From assembly GCA_013696965.1 (NCBI GenBank), contig JACCXN010000091.1, positions 1 to 64,000 of the forward strand: a stretch of 64,000 bases of DNA, in the 5' to 3' direction. The translations under genes and the position numbers were made by a program. Numbering within the stretch: position 1 is the first letter of the stretch; the number at the start of each line of letters is the position of its first letter. The stretch comes from Bacteroidota bacterium. GTDB taxonomy: Bacteria > Bacteroidota > Bacteroidia > JACCXN01. The notes beneath the pieces were generated by a model. It ran no database searches, was not told the origin of the DNA, and saw only the letters and a list, made by a program, of their open reading frames with translations. Of this stretch, positions 54,980 to 64,000 are shown one piece after another.

Positions 54980-56014
54980 TCAATTGAAAACACTTGTGAA
55001 TTTATCAACTAAAATTGTAATTCCATATCCCCCCAGGATCAACCACAGGAAAAGAATAAATCCCAATACAACGGGTTTGCCACCTGTTGCTTTCATTTTT
55101 TTTATGTTTGTTTCTACCCCAAGTGCGGTCATTGCCATTGTAAGTAAAAAATTATCAATACTAACAATAGCAGCTACCATTTCGGATGCAAGCAAATGAA
55201 AGGAATTAAAACCGGCTACTGCCACAAATCCAACTGCAAACCAAGGAATATGGATGCTTTTACTATTAAATGTATCTCCATTTTTCCTTGAAAGATAAAT
55301 ACTAAGTAAAATCAATAATGGCACAAGAAGCATAACCCTTGTCATTTTTACGATAACGGCTGTATCGGAAGTAATATCTGACACTGCATTTCCTGCACCT
55401 ACTACATGGGCAACTTCATGTACAGTTGAACCTACATAAATGCCAAATAGTTTAAAATCCATTTGCAGGATTCCTGATTTATACAAAAGGGGGTATAAAA
55501 ACATTGATATTGTTCCGAATAAAACAACTGTGGCAACTGCAATTGCAGCTTTATGAGTTTCTGCCTTTACAACAGGCTCGGTTGCTAATACCGCAGCAGC
55601 TCCGCAAATGGAAGCGCCCGAAGCGGTTAAAAAAGCTGTTTCCTTATCTAACTTTAAAAATTTTATTCCTACATAAGCACCCAGAAGAAAAGTTGTTGCA
55701 ACCATTATTATATCTGCTGTTAGTCCGGTTAATCCAACCTGGGCAATTTGTTGGAAGGTAATTTTAAAGCCATATAAAATAATTGCAAGGCGCAATATTT
55801 TTTTTGCAGAAAACAGTATTCCCGGTCCCCATTCAAGTGGAATGGACCCACGAAATAAATTTCCTGTAATTATTCCAAGCAAAATCCCAATAATTAAAGG
55901 ACTTATTGCTAAGTTAGTGAAAAAAGAAAAAGATGCGATCCATGTTGCTAAAAGGGAAATAAGGGCAATAAACAGGACTCCCTTTATTAAATTCAAATTT
56001 ATGTTTTTAATCAT
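54980..56014 (-). CDS. YeiH-family putative sulfate exporter / transporter
   Basis: This 344-residue protein has about 10 TM helices and belongs to the PF03601 group: SPLIIGILLGIITGNLFRGSIP, ILRLAIILYGFKITFQQIAQVG, ASGASICGAAAVLATEPVVKAE and GIYVGSTVHEVAHVVGAGNAV. Members are annotated as sulfate or sulfonate exporters, mostly by inference. The conserved SICGAAA and HEVAHVVGAG segments are intact. No LysR regulator is adjacent. Inner membrane. Confidence 0.88.
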   Translation of the reverse strand: MIKNINLNLIKGVLFIALISLLATWIASFSFFTNLAISPLIIGILLGIITGNLFRGSIPLEWGPGILFSAKKILRLAIILYGFKITFQQIAQVGLTGLTADIIMVATTFLLGAYVGIKFLKLDKETAFLTASGASICGAAAVLATEPVVKAETHKAAIAVATVVLFGTISMFLYPLLYKSGILQMDFKLFGIYVGSTVHEVAHVVGAGNAVSDITSDTAVIVKMTRVMLLVPLLILLSIYLSRKNGDTFNSKSIHIPWFAVGFVAVAGFNSFHLLASEMVAAIVSIDNFLLTMAMTALGVETNIKKMKATGGKPVVLGFILFLWLILGGYGITILVDKFTSVFN

Positions 56015-56142
56015 TTTATTTATTGCCTTTTTTAATATTCCAATAAGGCAGCAAACATAAACAATTATTCATTCAGGACCAGCAATATTTACAAATCCTT
56101 TTATGTATTAAAGTACCATGAAAAAAACCAAAAATAAATGGT

Positions 56143-56769
56143 TTAGCTAGTGAAAAACAATTTATTTACATCGGAGATTTCCTGCTCAGAAATCCCGTGG
56201 GGTAAATTAGGATAAATTTTTTCCGTAACCTTAGCGTTCATGGATTTCAAAATGGCTGTTGTCTGCTGTACTCTTATTAACGGAACATGGGGATCATGAT
56301 CTCCTGCTCCGATAAAAACTTTGGTGCCTTTAAAATTGCCTTTGTAATTTTCTTTTTTTACTTCTTCTCCAATCAAACCACCTGTAAGGGCAATAATACC
56401 AGCATATTTTTCAGCATTCAAGGCTGCATATTCCAAAGCTAAACATGCGCCTTGTGAAAACCCCAGCAAAAAAATGTTATTTGTTGGAATACCTGCCTGG
56501 TTAATTTCAGCAATTGCATGCTTAATAATTGATAATGCTGATGAAAGCGCTGGCTGATTTTGTTCTCGAGAGGCCAAAAAACTCTTTGGATACCAAATAT
56601 TATAGGTTGCCTCCGGGGCAATTAATGCAAACTCCTTAACATTTAGGTGCGTTACAATTTCAAGAATATCATTTGAGGATGAACCTCTGCCATGTAATAG
56701 TAGCATCGCACATTTGGCCTCATCAAGGGGCATTCCCGACAATAATATCTGCTTTTCATGTTCAAACAT
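56143..56769 (-). CDS. Phospholipase/carboxylesterase-type alpha/beta hydrolase (MhqD-like)
   Basis: This 208-residue PF02230 hydrolase has LLLHGRGSSSNDI as oxyanion segment, nucleophile S105 in LGFSQGACL, the acid in GAGDHDPHVPL and the His in NLPHGIS. It overlaps the ring-cleaving dioxygenase gene by 8 bp. The pair matches mhqD/mhqO of Bacillus, which handle methylhydroquinone and related quinone stress. The link to quinones is by analogy; no MhqR-type repressor is nearby. Confidence 0.85.
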   Translation of the reverse strand: MFEHEKQILLSGMPLDEAKCAMLLLHGRGSSSNDILEIVTHLNVKEFALIAPEATYNIWYPKSFLASREQNQPALSSALSIIKHAIAEINQAGIPTNNIFLLGFSQGACLALEYAALNAEKYAGIIALTGGLIGEEVKKENYKGNFKGTKVFIGAGDHDPHVPLIRVQQTTAILKSMNAKVTEKIYPNLPHGISEQEISDVNKLFFTS

Positions 56770-57718
56770 ATTCTTGTGTATTAACCCTTACCGGCTTTAA
56801 ATGCCCTTCAATGCTTTCCCTCTTAGGTTCAAGCCAATAAGGAAGTTTTAAAGAAGAACCAAAATTTTCTATGCATTCATCAATTAAAAATCCAGGACCA
56901 TTGGTAGCTATCTCAAATAAAATCCGTCCTGGCTCACGAAAATAAATAGATTGAAAATAATATCGGTCAATTACAGGTGTTACATAATTAATACGGGTTA
57001 AAAGCTCTTCTCGTATTGATTGTTGAGATTCCAGGTTTGCGGTTTGAAAGGCAATGTGATGAACCGAACCAATACCTTGAATTGCTGTATCAGTTTCGGA
57101 ATTTACAATTATATCAATAAAGCTTCCTGGCAGGTTGGTGGAAGTGTACCGAAATCTCTGGTCGTTTTTTAATATTAACTGATGGTTCATAACATCAATT
57201 AATATTGATGCTGTTTCTTGCTGATTTTCTACCAAAAGGGTTGCGCCATAAAAACCTTTTATGGAATTATTCAATCTAATGCCGGGAACTTCAAATCCTG
57301 TTCGTTTATCTTTGTTATTTGCCACCAATTCTAAACTTAATCCTTCATGGTCTTCAAAACACACAACAGTTTCATTCCATCTTGAGAAAGGCTCTTTATA
57401 GGAAACATTGAATTTTTCAAGCCTTTGGATCCAAAACTCCAAAGCATTTTCATCAATTGAAAAAGAAATTGTACTTACTTCCCCATGACCTTTCACTGCT
57501 TTTGAAAAATTATCAAATGAAAAAAAGGTAAGAACACTTCCGGGAGTTCCAGTTTCATCTCCAAAATAAAGGTGATAAACCTCAGGTGCATCAAAATTTA
57601 CAGTTTTTTTTATAAGCAGAAGTCCTAAAATTCCTGTATAAAAATCAACATTGGTTTGAGGATCTCCAGTAATAGCAGTTATGTGATGTATTCCGGTAAT
57701 TTTATTCTGTTTGTACAT
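56762..57718 (-). CDS. Ring-cleaving dioxygenase, glyoxalase/VOC superfamily (MhqO-like)
   Basis: This 318-residue protein has two VOC halves. ITGIHHITAITGDPQTNVDFY and SLELVAN form the first metal half, GIGSVHHIAFQT and GRILFEIATNGPGF the second. His and Glu ligands are present (H15/H16 region and FEIA). These proteins are annotated as extradiol-type, hydroquinone-specific dioxygenases. Its 3' end overlaps an esterase gene, giving a two-gene operon. Confidence 0.87.
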   Translation of the reverse strand: MYKQNKITGIHHITAITGDPQTNVDFYTGILGLLLIKKTVNFDAPEVYHLYFGDETGTPGSVLTFFSFDNFSKAVKGHGEVSTISFSIDENALEFWIQRLEKFNVSYKEPFSRWNETVVCFEDHEGLSLELVANNKDKRTGFEVPGIRLNNSIKGFYGATLLVENQQETASILIDVMNHQLILKNDQRFRYTSTNLPGSFIDIIVNSETDTAIQGIGSVHHIAFQTANLESQQSIREELLTRINYVTPVIDRYYFQSIYFREPGRILFEIATNGPGFLIDECIENFGSSLKLPYWLEPKRESIEGHLKPVRVNTQEYV

Positions 57719-57907
57719 CCCTTACATTTAGAAAAATTTATACAATTCTTAAACTTCACATGCTTATCTAATTTAAGAAATTTAAAAGAGTTAAAAAAAC
57801 CGGATGTATTCTTATTCCATAAAATCAAAAAAAAACCTCTAGAAATGTATTTTAACAGGATATAATTATTAAGAATAAATGACTAAATTTAAAGAAAGAG
57901 CAAAATT

Positions 57908-59422
57908 GTGAAACAATTAAAATTTATTCCGATAAAGAGGCAAATCATTTTGTTGTTCCTTGTAAATTCGATCCTCATTATATTGCTTGGCGTGCTCAAT
58001 TTTATTGGCTTAAGACATTACGAAAGAAATATATCTTACATTAAAAATTCATCACTTTCCCAACTCTCCTTATTAAGGAGAATCGAATACAATACTGGCA
58101 CTAATTACATCTATTTATTACACAATTTGTATTCAACTGAACCCGAAAAAAAAATATTTTATGCGATTAAAATACGTGAACTATTATTTCAGAATGATTC
58201 ACTTTTTAAAGAATTAACTGATAAAATAACCAGATCAAGCACCAAAAACAGCCTTGAGGAAGTATTAAAATGGAAAAACCTGTATCAGAAAAAGTTAATA
58301 ACAGCCCTTGAAATTAGCTGGGAAGAACAGGATGTTATGCCTTTTGAATATGAGGAACATGAAATAAGACCTTTAGCGGGAATTTACAAACAAAAATTAG
58401 AAGATTTCGCCCAACTTGTAGTGTATAATACAGAACAAGACATAACAACTACTTTGGAGAAAATAAGCAATACAAGATTATTAAGCAGGTTGATAGTTGC
58501 TTTCGGTATTCTTTTTCTATTATTAATCAGCAATTTAATGATAAGAATATCAAAAAGACTTACTAAAGATTATATTACATTAAAGCAACAAACAATTGAA
58601 AGGGAAAAAGCTCAAAAAGAGTTGCAATTGCTCAATGAAGAGCTCGAAGAAAAGGTAAAAAAACGTACTGAAGAGCTTAATGGTGCCTATGAAAACATAT
58701 GTCAATATAATGATGAATTAAAGGAAGTTACACAGGCAAAAGATAAATTTATATCTGTAATTTCACATGATTTACGCAATCCTATTAACACTATTCTAAG
58801 TTCTTCAGAAATCCTGATGAATATGCTAAAGGAATCACCAGTTAATGAGCAGATAAAACATTTTGCATCCATAATTAACAACTCCTCAAATAAATTAATT
58901 GTTCAACTCAATGAACTATTAGAGTGGGCAAAAATTAAGAATAAAAGCATGATCTTTAACCCCCAAAAATTAAATTTAAAGGAAACTGTAACAGAATCAT
59001 TCAAATTAATACAATCAAATGCAGAAGAAAAATACATAGAATTATTAAATGAAGTTCCGGGAAATATTTTTGTTAAAGCAGATAAACTCATGCTGCGATC
59101 AATATTTCAAAATCTTGTGACAAACGCAATTAAATTTACATTACAAGGAGGATCAGTTACTGTAAAAGCTGAAGAAAATGCTGAATTTGTAATAATTAAT
59201 GTAACAGACACTGGAATTGGCATGACGGAAATTATAAAGGATTTATTGTTTAACGAAAGTAAAACTGTTTCTCATACAGGAACTGCCATGGAACATGGTT
59301 CTGGACTTGGACTTGTTTTGGTAAAGGATTTTGTTTCTACACATGGTGGAACTATAACTGTTGATAGCGAGATTGACAAAGGCAGTACTTTTACTTTTAC
59401 TATTCCAAAGGCTGGGCGATAA
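57908..59422 (+). CDS. Sensor histidine kinase, orphan
   Basis: This 504-residue kinase has TM1 (IILLFLVNSILIILLGVLNF) and an extracytoplasmic helical 4HB-like sensor (about 40-190). TM2 (LIVAFGILFLLLISNLMI) and a coiled coil (about 220-275) follow. HisKA has H287 in VISHDLRNPINTIL, and HATPase has NLVTNAIKFTL, DTGIGMTE and GSGLGLVLVKDF. It closes with HGGTITVDSEIDKGSTFTFT. No response regulator is adjacent, and the receiver domain is not fused, so its partner lies elsewhere. Confidence 0.92.
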   Translation: MKQLKFIPIKRQIILLFLVNSILIILLGVLNFIGLRHYERNISYIKNSSLSQLSLLRRIEYNTGTNYIYLLHNLYSTEPEKKIFYAIKIRELLFQNDSLFKELTDKITRSSTKNSLEEVLKWKNLYQKKLITALEISWEEQDVMPFEYEEHEIRPLAGIYKQKLEDFAQLVVYNTEQDITTTLEKISNTRLLSRLIVAFGILFLLLISNLMIRISKRLTKDYITLKQQTIEREKAQKELQLLNEELEEKVKKRTEELNGAYENICQYNDELKEVTQAKDKFISVISHDLRNPINTILSSSEILMNMLKESPVNEQIKHFASIINNSSNKLIVQLNELLEWAKIKNKSMIFNPQKLNLKETVTESFKLIQSNAEEKYIELLNEVPGNIFVKADKLMLRSIFQNLVTNAIKFTLQGGSVTVKAEENAEFVIINVTDTGIGMTEIIKDLLFNESKTVSHTGTAMEHGSGLGLVLVKDFVSTHGGTITVDSEIDKGSTFTFTIPKAGR

Positions 59423-59712
59423 TAAAAATTTCCAGTGAAATGGAAAAAATAACAAAATCATGTATAATATTTTGTTTAAAGAAAATCGAATATTAAAGGA
59501 ATTCACAAAATTACGAACAGGCTTTAGGCTTTATCCATAGAATTAACTTTGTTGTTTTTGCAATCTCTAAAACCTTAAGAATCATAAATATTTTAGACTC
59601 TATTGCAATTCTTCCTGAAAGGTTCGTATATTTCCCATTTCACCCTATTTTCATCCGTTTTACATGTGTATATATTCAAATGTAAAAGGAGTAATACTAA
59701 AAATTTGCATTA

Positions 59713-60249
59713 ATGAGAATAATAAGTGGAAAATACAGAGGAAAAAAAATAAATCCTCCCAATAATCTACCAGTTCGTCCTACAACAGATTATGCGAAAG
59801 AGGCCTTATTTAATTGTTTAGCAAATAAAATTGATTTTGAAGACATTAAAGTCCTGGATCTTTTTTGCGGTACTGGTAATATCACCTTTGAATTTGCATC
59901 CAGAGGTGTTGAGGATTTAACTTGTGTGGAGATTAACTTTAAATGCGCTGAATTCATTAAACGAACCGTTTTAGAACTAAAAGCTAAAGGCATAAAAGTT
60001 ATAACGAGTGATGTTTATAAATTCATTTCTTATAGCAGTGATAAGTATGACCTTATTTTTGCTGACCCACCTTATGATATGCAGGAAACACTATTCCTGG
60101 CTGATAGAATATTCGAAAAACAGTTGCTAAATAAAAATGGATATCTGGTTATTGAACATCCAGAGGATAAGGACTTTTCAAATAATCATTTCTTTGAAGA
60201 AAGACGCAAGTATGGAAAAGTAAATTTCAGTTTTTTTCACAATAAATAA
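59713..60249 (+). CDS. rsmD: 16S rRNA (guanine966-N2)-methyltransferase RsmD
   Basis: This 178-residue protein starts MRIISGKYRGKKINPP, the family's hallmark opening, and continues RPTTDYAKEALFNCL. It has SAM motif VLDLFCGTGNITFEFASRG and the catalytic IFADPPYD, with the usual C-terminal LVIEHPEDK. Length matches RsmD. It methylates G966 of 16S rRNA. It stands alone between the kinase and a secreted protein. Confidence 0.93.
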   Translation: MRIISGKYRGKKINPPNNLPVRPTTDYAKEALFNCLANKIDFEDIKVLDLFCGTGNITFEFASRGVEDLTCVEINFKCAEFIKRTVLELKAKGIKVITSDVYKFISYSSDKYDLIFADPPYDMQETLFLADRIFEKQLLNKNGYLVIEHPEDKDFSNNHFFEERRKYGKVNFSFFHNK

Positions 60250-60379
60250 TTGCAGCAAGTTAATTGCGTTTGTTTAAAGTAAATTAGCAATTAAATTTTT
60301 TTAAAATTATCCTGTACCAATAGTTATTGCTAATGATATGTGAATTTGAATTAAAGCATACTTTTCTTACAAATAAAAC

Positions 60380-61330
60380 ATGATTTTTCGCTTGTGTTTG
60401 ATCAATATGGGAGTGATACTAACTTCCCTAATTAATCCACTATATGCAATAAATCCAATTTGGAATGCAGGCGGAATAGTTGGAATATCTGCTACTTTTG
60501 GTACTAAAGTTAACCGTATTGGCTTTTTAACTGGAGCTTACATTGTCTGTGAAAATATTCAGCTTAATGCTTATGCAAACAGACTATATTGTTTCAACAG
60601 TTATGGTCCAGATTTAAAAAGAATAGAAAACCAGTTTAACCTGGGCATTACAGGAGCTTTTGGGCCTGAAACATTAACCCTTTCCAGGGAAGCAGTTTTC
60701 TTTAGTCCTGTTAGTAATTTCACTGGAAAAAGTAATAGCTTATCTTATGTTTTTAAAATTTATTCTGATAATATTTCTACTTCCCAAAATACTGGAATTA
60801 TTGGCTTTCAATCCGGAAATTTTCATTTCTTTACTGAAAATGATCTGTTTATTTTTAAAGGATCAGATAAATATAGAACAGGTGCAGTTTCGGTAATATA
60901 TCAAAACATGAATATGCAACTTGGAGTTAATCTATTGTTGTGGACTGGCAATAACAACGATGAAAAAAAGATAAAAATAAAACCAGGGGAATCTGATTAT
61001 CGTTCAGAGTTTGGTTATTATGATCTTTCAGAGACAAAATACGGCAAATTTTCTCATGGAATACTTGCTTTTTCCGGGGCTTATGCTCTGCCTTATTCAC
61101 AAACCATTAGCGCAATGGCAGGAATTGATTCAGAACAAATAAGGCATGTTGTGCAAAATAAATTTTTACACGATATGCCTTTTATCCCAAAAAAATTGAA
61201 TAAAGCAATAAATCCTCATTTTCCTAAGCTGGATTCAAATGGTTTGCCCTATTTAAAAAAACAAGATCAAACCATGAAAAAATCAAAATTTTTTGGAACA
61301 GTATCAGTTAATCCTACCCTTTTCTATTAA
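60380..61330 (+). CDS. Secreted protein with polymorphic toxin type 23-like domain
   Basis: This 316-residue protein has a signal-peptide-like start (LINMGVILTSLINPLYA) and a beta-rich body. It carries segments I associate with the polymorphic toxin type 23 domain of Bacteroidota: VGISATFGTKVNRIGFLTGA, TENDLFIFKGSDKYRTGA, KFSHGILAFSGAYALPYSQT and IRHVVQNKFLHDMPFIPKK. The HDMPFIP stretch is the clearest. There is no obvious immunity gene next to it, nor a T6SS or T9SS sorting domain. Toxin activity is not established; it may be a domesticated barrel-like protein. Recognition is from memory. Confidence 0.55.
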   Translation: MIFRLCLINMGVILTSLINPLYAINPIWNAGGIVGISATFGTKVNRIGFLTGAYIVCENIQLNAYANRLYCFNSYGPDLKRIENQFNLGITGAFGPETLTLSREAVFFSPVSNFTGKSNSLSYVFKIYSDNISTSQNTGIIGFQSGNFHFFTENDLFIFKGSDKYRTGAVSVIYQNMNMQLGVNLLLWTGNNNDEKKIKIKPGESDYRSEFGYYDLSETKYGKFSHGILAFSGAYALPYSQTISAMAGIDSEQIRHVVQNKFLHDMPFIPKKLNKAINPHFPKLDSNGLPYLKKQDQTMKKSKFFGTVSVNPTLFY

Positions 61331-61340
61331 AAATCCTAAA

Positions 61341-63020
61341 CTAATCTTTTGGGAAGTTAAATTCCTTTGAAATCTTTTTTACCAAAAAATGCTTTACCAT
61401 AACATAGGTTTTAGTATTATCTAATGGAAGATTAATTTTTTCACTTACCTTTTCGAATTCTTCTGCTGATATTACCAATTGGTAATTGATTCCCCCTGGC
61501 AGAGTTACAAAGTATTCACCATCTGAGTTTGTAAAAATAGAGGAAACTTTTTGTCCGGATAAATCCAAAACATCAATTGTTGCTTCTACTGCCTGGGCTG
61601 CATCCATATCAAAAACACTTCCTTTTAATATGGACAAACCATTGCTTTTGTAAACCTGGTTTTCTTTAAGATGAACAGCATAATTCTTCATGTCAATTCG
61701 ATAGATATCCCGCTCCCCTAGTCCATTTTCTTTTATTGATGAATAGTAGGCTGTGCTGTTATCTGAGGACAATACAAAATGCAAATCGTTATGAAATGTA
61801 TTAATGGGATAACCTAAATTTTCTGGAACAGACCAGCTCCCATTGTTATAAACGGATTTAAAAATATCATAACCACCCATGGTATTATGACCTTTTGAAC
61901 TGAAAAACAAAGTTTTTCCGTCAGGATGAATAAAAACACTTACTTCATCTTCAGTAGTATTAATTACTGGTCCTAAATTTTCAGCTTCACCCCAAACGTT
62001 TTTTGATAATCTTTTACTTCTGTAAATATCCCCATTGCCAAAACCTCCCCTTTTTTCACTAACAAAATAAAAATAACTCTCATCAGCACAAATGCTTGCA
62101 GAACTTTCGAAATAGGAAGAATTTATTTCTTTTGCCATAGGTTTTGGAGCTGCCCAGACTTGCTTATTGTTTAATTTTGAAACATAAATATCGCCACTTC
62201 CTGTTTCTCCCGGTACATTTCTATATACAAAAATTTGAGTGCCATCAGGTGAAATACTTAAGGCTGCATCATGAAAATCAGTATTTAATCTACCTGGAAC
62301 AGGTTTTGCCTCAGACCAAGTATTAGAAGCATCATTCCAAGAAGAAATGAAAATATCCTCATAAAATTTCCCATCACCAGGATCAGTTCTGCCTCCAGTT
62401 GTTTCTGGTCTTCTTGAAGTAAAAATCAAGGTTTTTCCATCACCAGATATGGAGGGTCCATAATCCTCAAAAGGTGAATTAATAAAGACCCCTGGATTGC
62501 TTATTTTCACGTTAACAGGATTAGCCATTAATTTTTTAGCTGTTTTACACTGCTCTATAAATGTCAAAGCATCTTTATTTTCTTCCAGAATTTCTTTAGA
62601 AGAATTCACGAATTCCTGTAATACCTCAATAGCCTTATCAATTTTCCCTGTTCTATGATATGCTTGTCCTAATATAAAATTCAAATTTTTATGAACCAAT
62701 GAATTTTGAGCTTTTGAATTCTCTAAAAACTCAACGGTAGCAGCAAAATTGAGCAAAGCAAAGTAACATTCCCCCACTCTGAAATTTGCCATAGCATCAT
62801 TCGGATAGGAGCTTTGCAACTCCCTGTAATTTTCTAAAGCAAGTTGATAATTCTCTGCCAAAAAATTATTTCTGGCTTGCTTGAGTTTAACTTGGTTGGA
62901 TAGGCTGTTAAATCCTTTTTGGGAAGTTGTATCTTTTACGCTTATTATTGAAGCGTTTGAACACTCTGTTAACAGAATAATGGAAAATATTAAGAGAACT
63001 AAGTTTTTAATATAATTCAT
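61341..63020 (-). CDS. TPR/PD40-repeat lipoprotein lacking an OmpA domain
   Basis: The ATG at 63020 (MNYIKNLVLLIFSIILLTEC) gives a clean lipoprotein signal with lipobox Cys. A start at 63053 adds a hydrophilic leader and is less likely. Three regions follow. TPR-like helices cover about 40-150. PD40/WD40-like repeats cover about 190-430 (FEDYGPSISGDGKTLIFTS, HDAALSISPDGTQIFVY, EVSVFIHPDGKTLFFSSKG). A carboxypeptidase-regulatory-like domain closes it (about 460-535). Bacteroidota PorE and relatives share this order but end in an OmpA peptidoglycan-binding domain, which is absent here. Confidence 0.78.
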   Translation of the reverse strand: MNYIKNLVLLIFSIILLTECSNASIISVKDTTSQKGFNSLSNQVKLKQARNNFLAENYQLALENYRELQSSYPNDAMANFRVGECYFALLNFAATVEFLENSKAQNSLVHKNLNFILGQAYHRTGKIDKAIEVLQEFVNSSKEILEENKDALTFIEQCKTAKKLMANPVNVKISNPGVFINSPFEDYGPSISGDGKTLIFTSRRPETTGGRTDPGDGKFYEDIFISSWNDASNTWSEAKPVPGRLNTDFHDAALSISPDGTQIFVYRNVPGETGSGDIYVSKLNNKQVWAAPKPMAKEINSSYFESSASICADESYFYFVSEKRGGFGNGDIYRSKRLSKNVWGEAENLGPVINTTEDEVSVFIHPDGKTLFFSSKGHNTMGGYDIFKSVYNNGSWSVPENLGYPINTFHNDLHFVLSSDNSTAYYSSIKENGLGERDIYRIDMKNYAVHLKENQVYKSNGLSILKGSVFDMDAAQAVEATIDVLDLSGQKVSSIFTNSDGEYFVTLPGGINYQLVISAEEFEKVSEKINLPLDNTKTYVMVKHFLVKKISKEFNFPKD

Positions 63021-63137
63021 TCCACGTTTTTTAAAGATGTTTTCATATGACATTTAACAAATTTAAAAATAACTAAAAATTATGATAGTTAATAATCCTT
63101 TTAATTATTAACAATATAATAAAGTTTTCAAGAAAAA

Positions 63138-63905
63138 TTAAAGCAGATTAATCTCAGAGGCTTTGTGTAAAAACAAGGCAAGTGCATCTTTTTTTTCTTT
63201 ATCAAATTCATATTTAATATGTTTTGTAAAGTATTCCAACAGATTATTGTTTTTTAAAGCATGCAAATTAGCCACATGCTCCAAATTTTCTAATCCATGT
63301 TTTAGAGCATGATTAAAATCACGGACAAAATCATCGGGAAGTTTTTTATTTGCAACCCAGCAAGCAAAAACAAAAGGCATGCCGGTTAAGATTTGCCATT
63401 GTTCCGACAAATCATATTCATATTTATATTTGCCATTCATTTCAAAGGCTCTGTCACCAATTACAACAGCAGCAGTGGTTTTGCTTATCAAATTTTCATA
63501 CCCATTTAAAGCGGGAATCCATTGAGGGTTAATATCCCATAGTTCTGATGCTAGTATTCTTGTTAACATAACAGAACTTTTTGATTGGTAATCTAAATAA
63601 ATCTGTTTAATTTCTTTTACAGGAACCTCACTGTATAACATTACTGTCTTTACTGGGCCATTTGCACCTATGCAAAATTCGCTTATTATATAGGATTCCT
63701 TTAACTTAGGAATAACTATCACAGGAACCAATCCAATGTCGACCTTTCCATTAATAAGTTTTTCCGCACATTGTGCTGGAAGATCCAGCTGTAATTCAAA
63801 ATCATGCTTTTTTAATTCTGGTGAATCCTGAATTCCATATATAAATGGCTTGGAATTAAGATAGGATACTACAGATATTTTAATTTTCGAAATCATTGCT
63901 TGCAC
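63138..63905 (-). CDS. mqnA: Chorismate dehydratase MqnA (futalosine menaquinone pathway)
   Basis: This 255-residue PBP-like protein begins KISVVSYLNSKPFIYGI, the MqnA signature. It continues LDLPAQCAEKLINGKVDIGLVPVIVI, CIGANGPVKTVMLYSEVPV, YLDYQSKSSVMLTRIL, AVVIGDRAFE and TGMPFVFACW. MqnA dehydrates chorismate to 3-enolpyruvylbenzoate, the first step of futalosine-route menaquinone synthesis. No other mqn gene is in the window, as expected for a dispersed pathway. Confidence 0.9.
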   Translation of the reverse strand: MQAMISKIKISVVSYLNSKPFIYGIQDSPELKKHDFELQLDLPAQCAEKLINGKVDIGLVPVIVIPKLKESYIISEFCIGANGPVKTVMLYSEVPVKEIKQIYLDYQSKSSVMLTRILASELWDINPQWIPALNGYENLISKTTAAVVIGDRAFEMNGKYKYEYDLSEQWQILTGMPFVFACWVANKKLPDDFVRDFNHALKHGLENLEHVANLHALKNNNLLEYFTKHIKYEFDKEKKDALALFLHKASEINLL

Positions 63906-64000
63906 TCATTAATGTGGGTATGGAATACAAATTTATCAATATAATCTCAAACAATTTGTAAATTCGTTGCCCTAAAAGAATAAACATTTTAAAATGAAAC

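Noticed and set aside
1-64000. CRISPR arrays, tRNA or rRNA genes and prophage
   Set aside because: I looked for regular repeats, cloverleaf patterns and phage genes in all gaps and saw none; a tRNAscan or CRISPR finder would be decisive.

Overview
The window is AT-rich DNA from a member of the Bacteroidota. Four things point there: type IX secretion (T9SS) C-terminal sorting domains with a PorV-like outer membrane protein; a TonB-dependent receptor with a carboxypeptidase-regulatory N-terminus; a two-component propeller/Y_Y_Y kinase paired with a LytTR regulator; and several TAnnTTTG promoter -7 elements. The rny-zapA-coiled-coil order also fits. The genus cannot be fixed from the sequence.

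Layout. 1-3.6 kb is a worn accessory region: a partial ferritin-like Tat lipoprotein, the tail of a T9SS cargo gene, structured intergenic DNA, a secreted beta-lactamase-family hydrolase, a decayed SpoIIE phosphatase tail and a frameshifted lipoprotein. 3.7-7.4 kb is a LytTR response regulator and its kinase, translationally coupled. 8.2-29.2 kb is one 21-kb minus-strand surface-polysaccharide locus. It holds a chain-length regulator, flippase, two polymerase/ligase-like membrane proteins, glycosyltransferases, two sugar aminotransferases, an FdtA-like ketoisomerase, acyltransferases, two CDP-paratose-2-epimerase-like SDRs, methyltransferases and a PglC-like initiating transferase. Within it are two tandem GT-C-like proteins whose C-termini resemble the adjacent FkbM methyltransferase. 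29.3-31.6 kb is housekeeping (rny, zapA, a coiled-coil protein) with a structured RNA candidate, possibly 6S RNA, between zapA and rny.

31.8-37.5 kb carries cell-envelope genes (M23 peptidase, carboxypeptidase-regulatory protein, TonB-dependent receptor) and miaE. 37.8-43.5 kb has a monooxygenase-like protein, a membrane-protein/HTH operon with an operator-like palindrome in its promoter, the ergothioneine genes egtB-egtD, and small unknown genes. 43.7-47.7 kb pairs a large BNR-repeat T9SS cargo with a PorV-like protein. 47.7-50.9 kb is a second accessory patch: an alkB-like remnant, a GC-richer segment with a large palindrome and a nuclease-family gene, an AI-2E-type transporter and a group II intron maturase remnant. 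50.9-63.9 kb has MscS, three tandem BON proteins, a YeiH-type transporter, an mhqO/mhqD-like pair, an orphan histidine kinase, rsmD, a polymorphic-toxin-23-like secreted protein, a PD40/TPR lipoprotein and mqnA (futalosine menaquinone route).

How the genes work together. The polysaccharide locus reads as a nearly complete Wzx/Wzy assembly line. It can make a dTDP-3-amino sugar and one or two further unusual sugars, but the enzymes that make activated precursors (RmlA/RmlB or a CDP-sugar route) are not in the window. Repeated gene remnants (SpoIIE, AlkB, maturase, T9SS tail) show ongoing decay around mobile or palindromic DNA.
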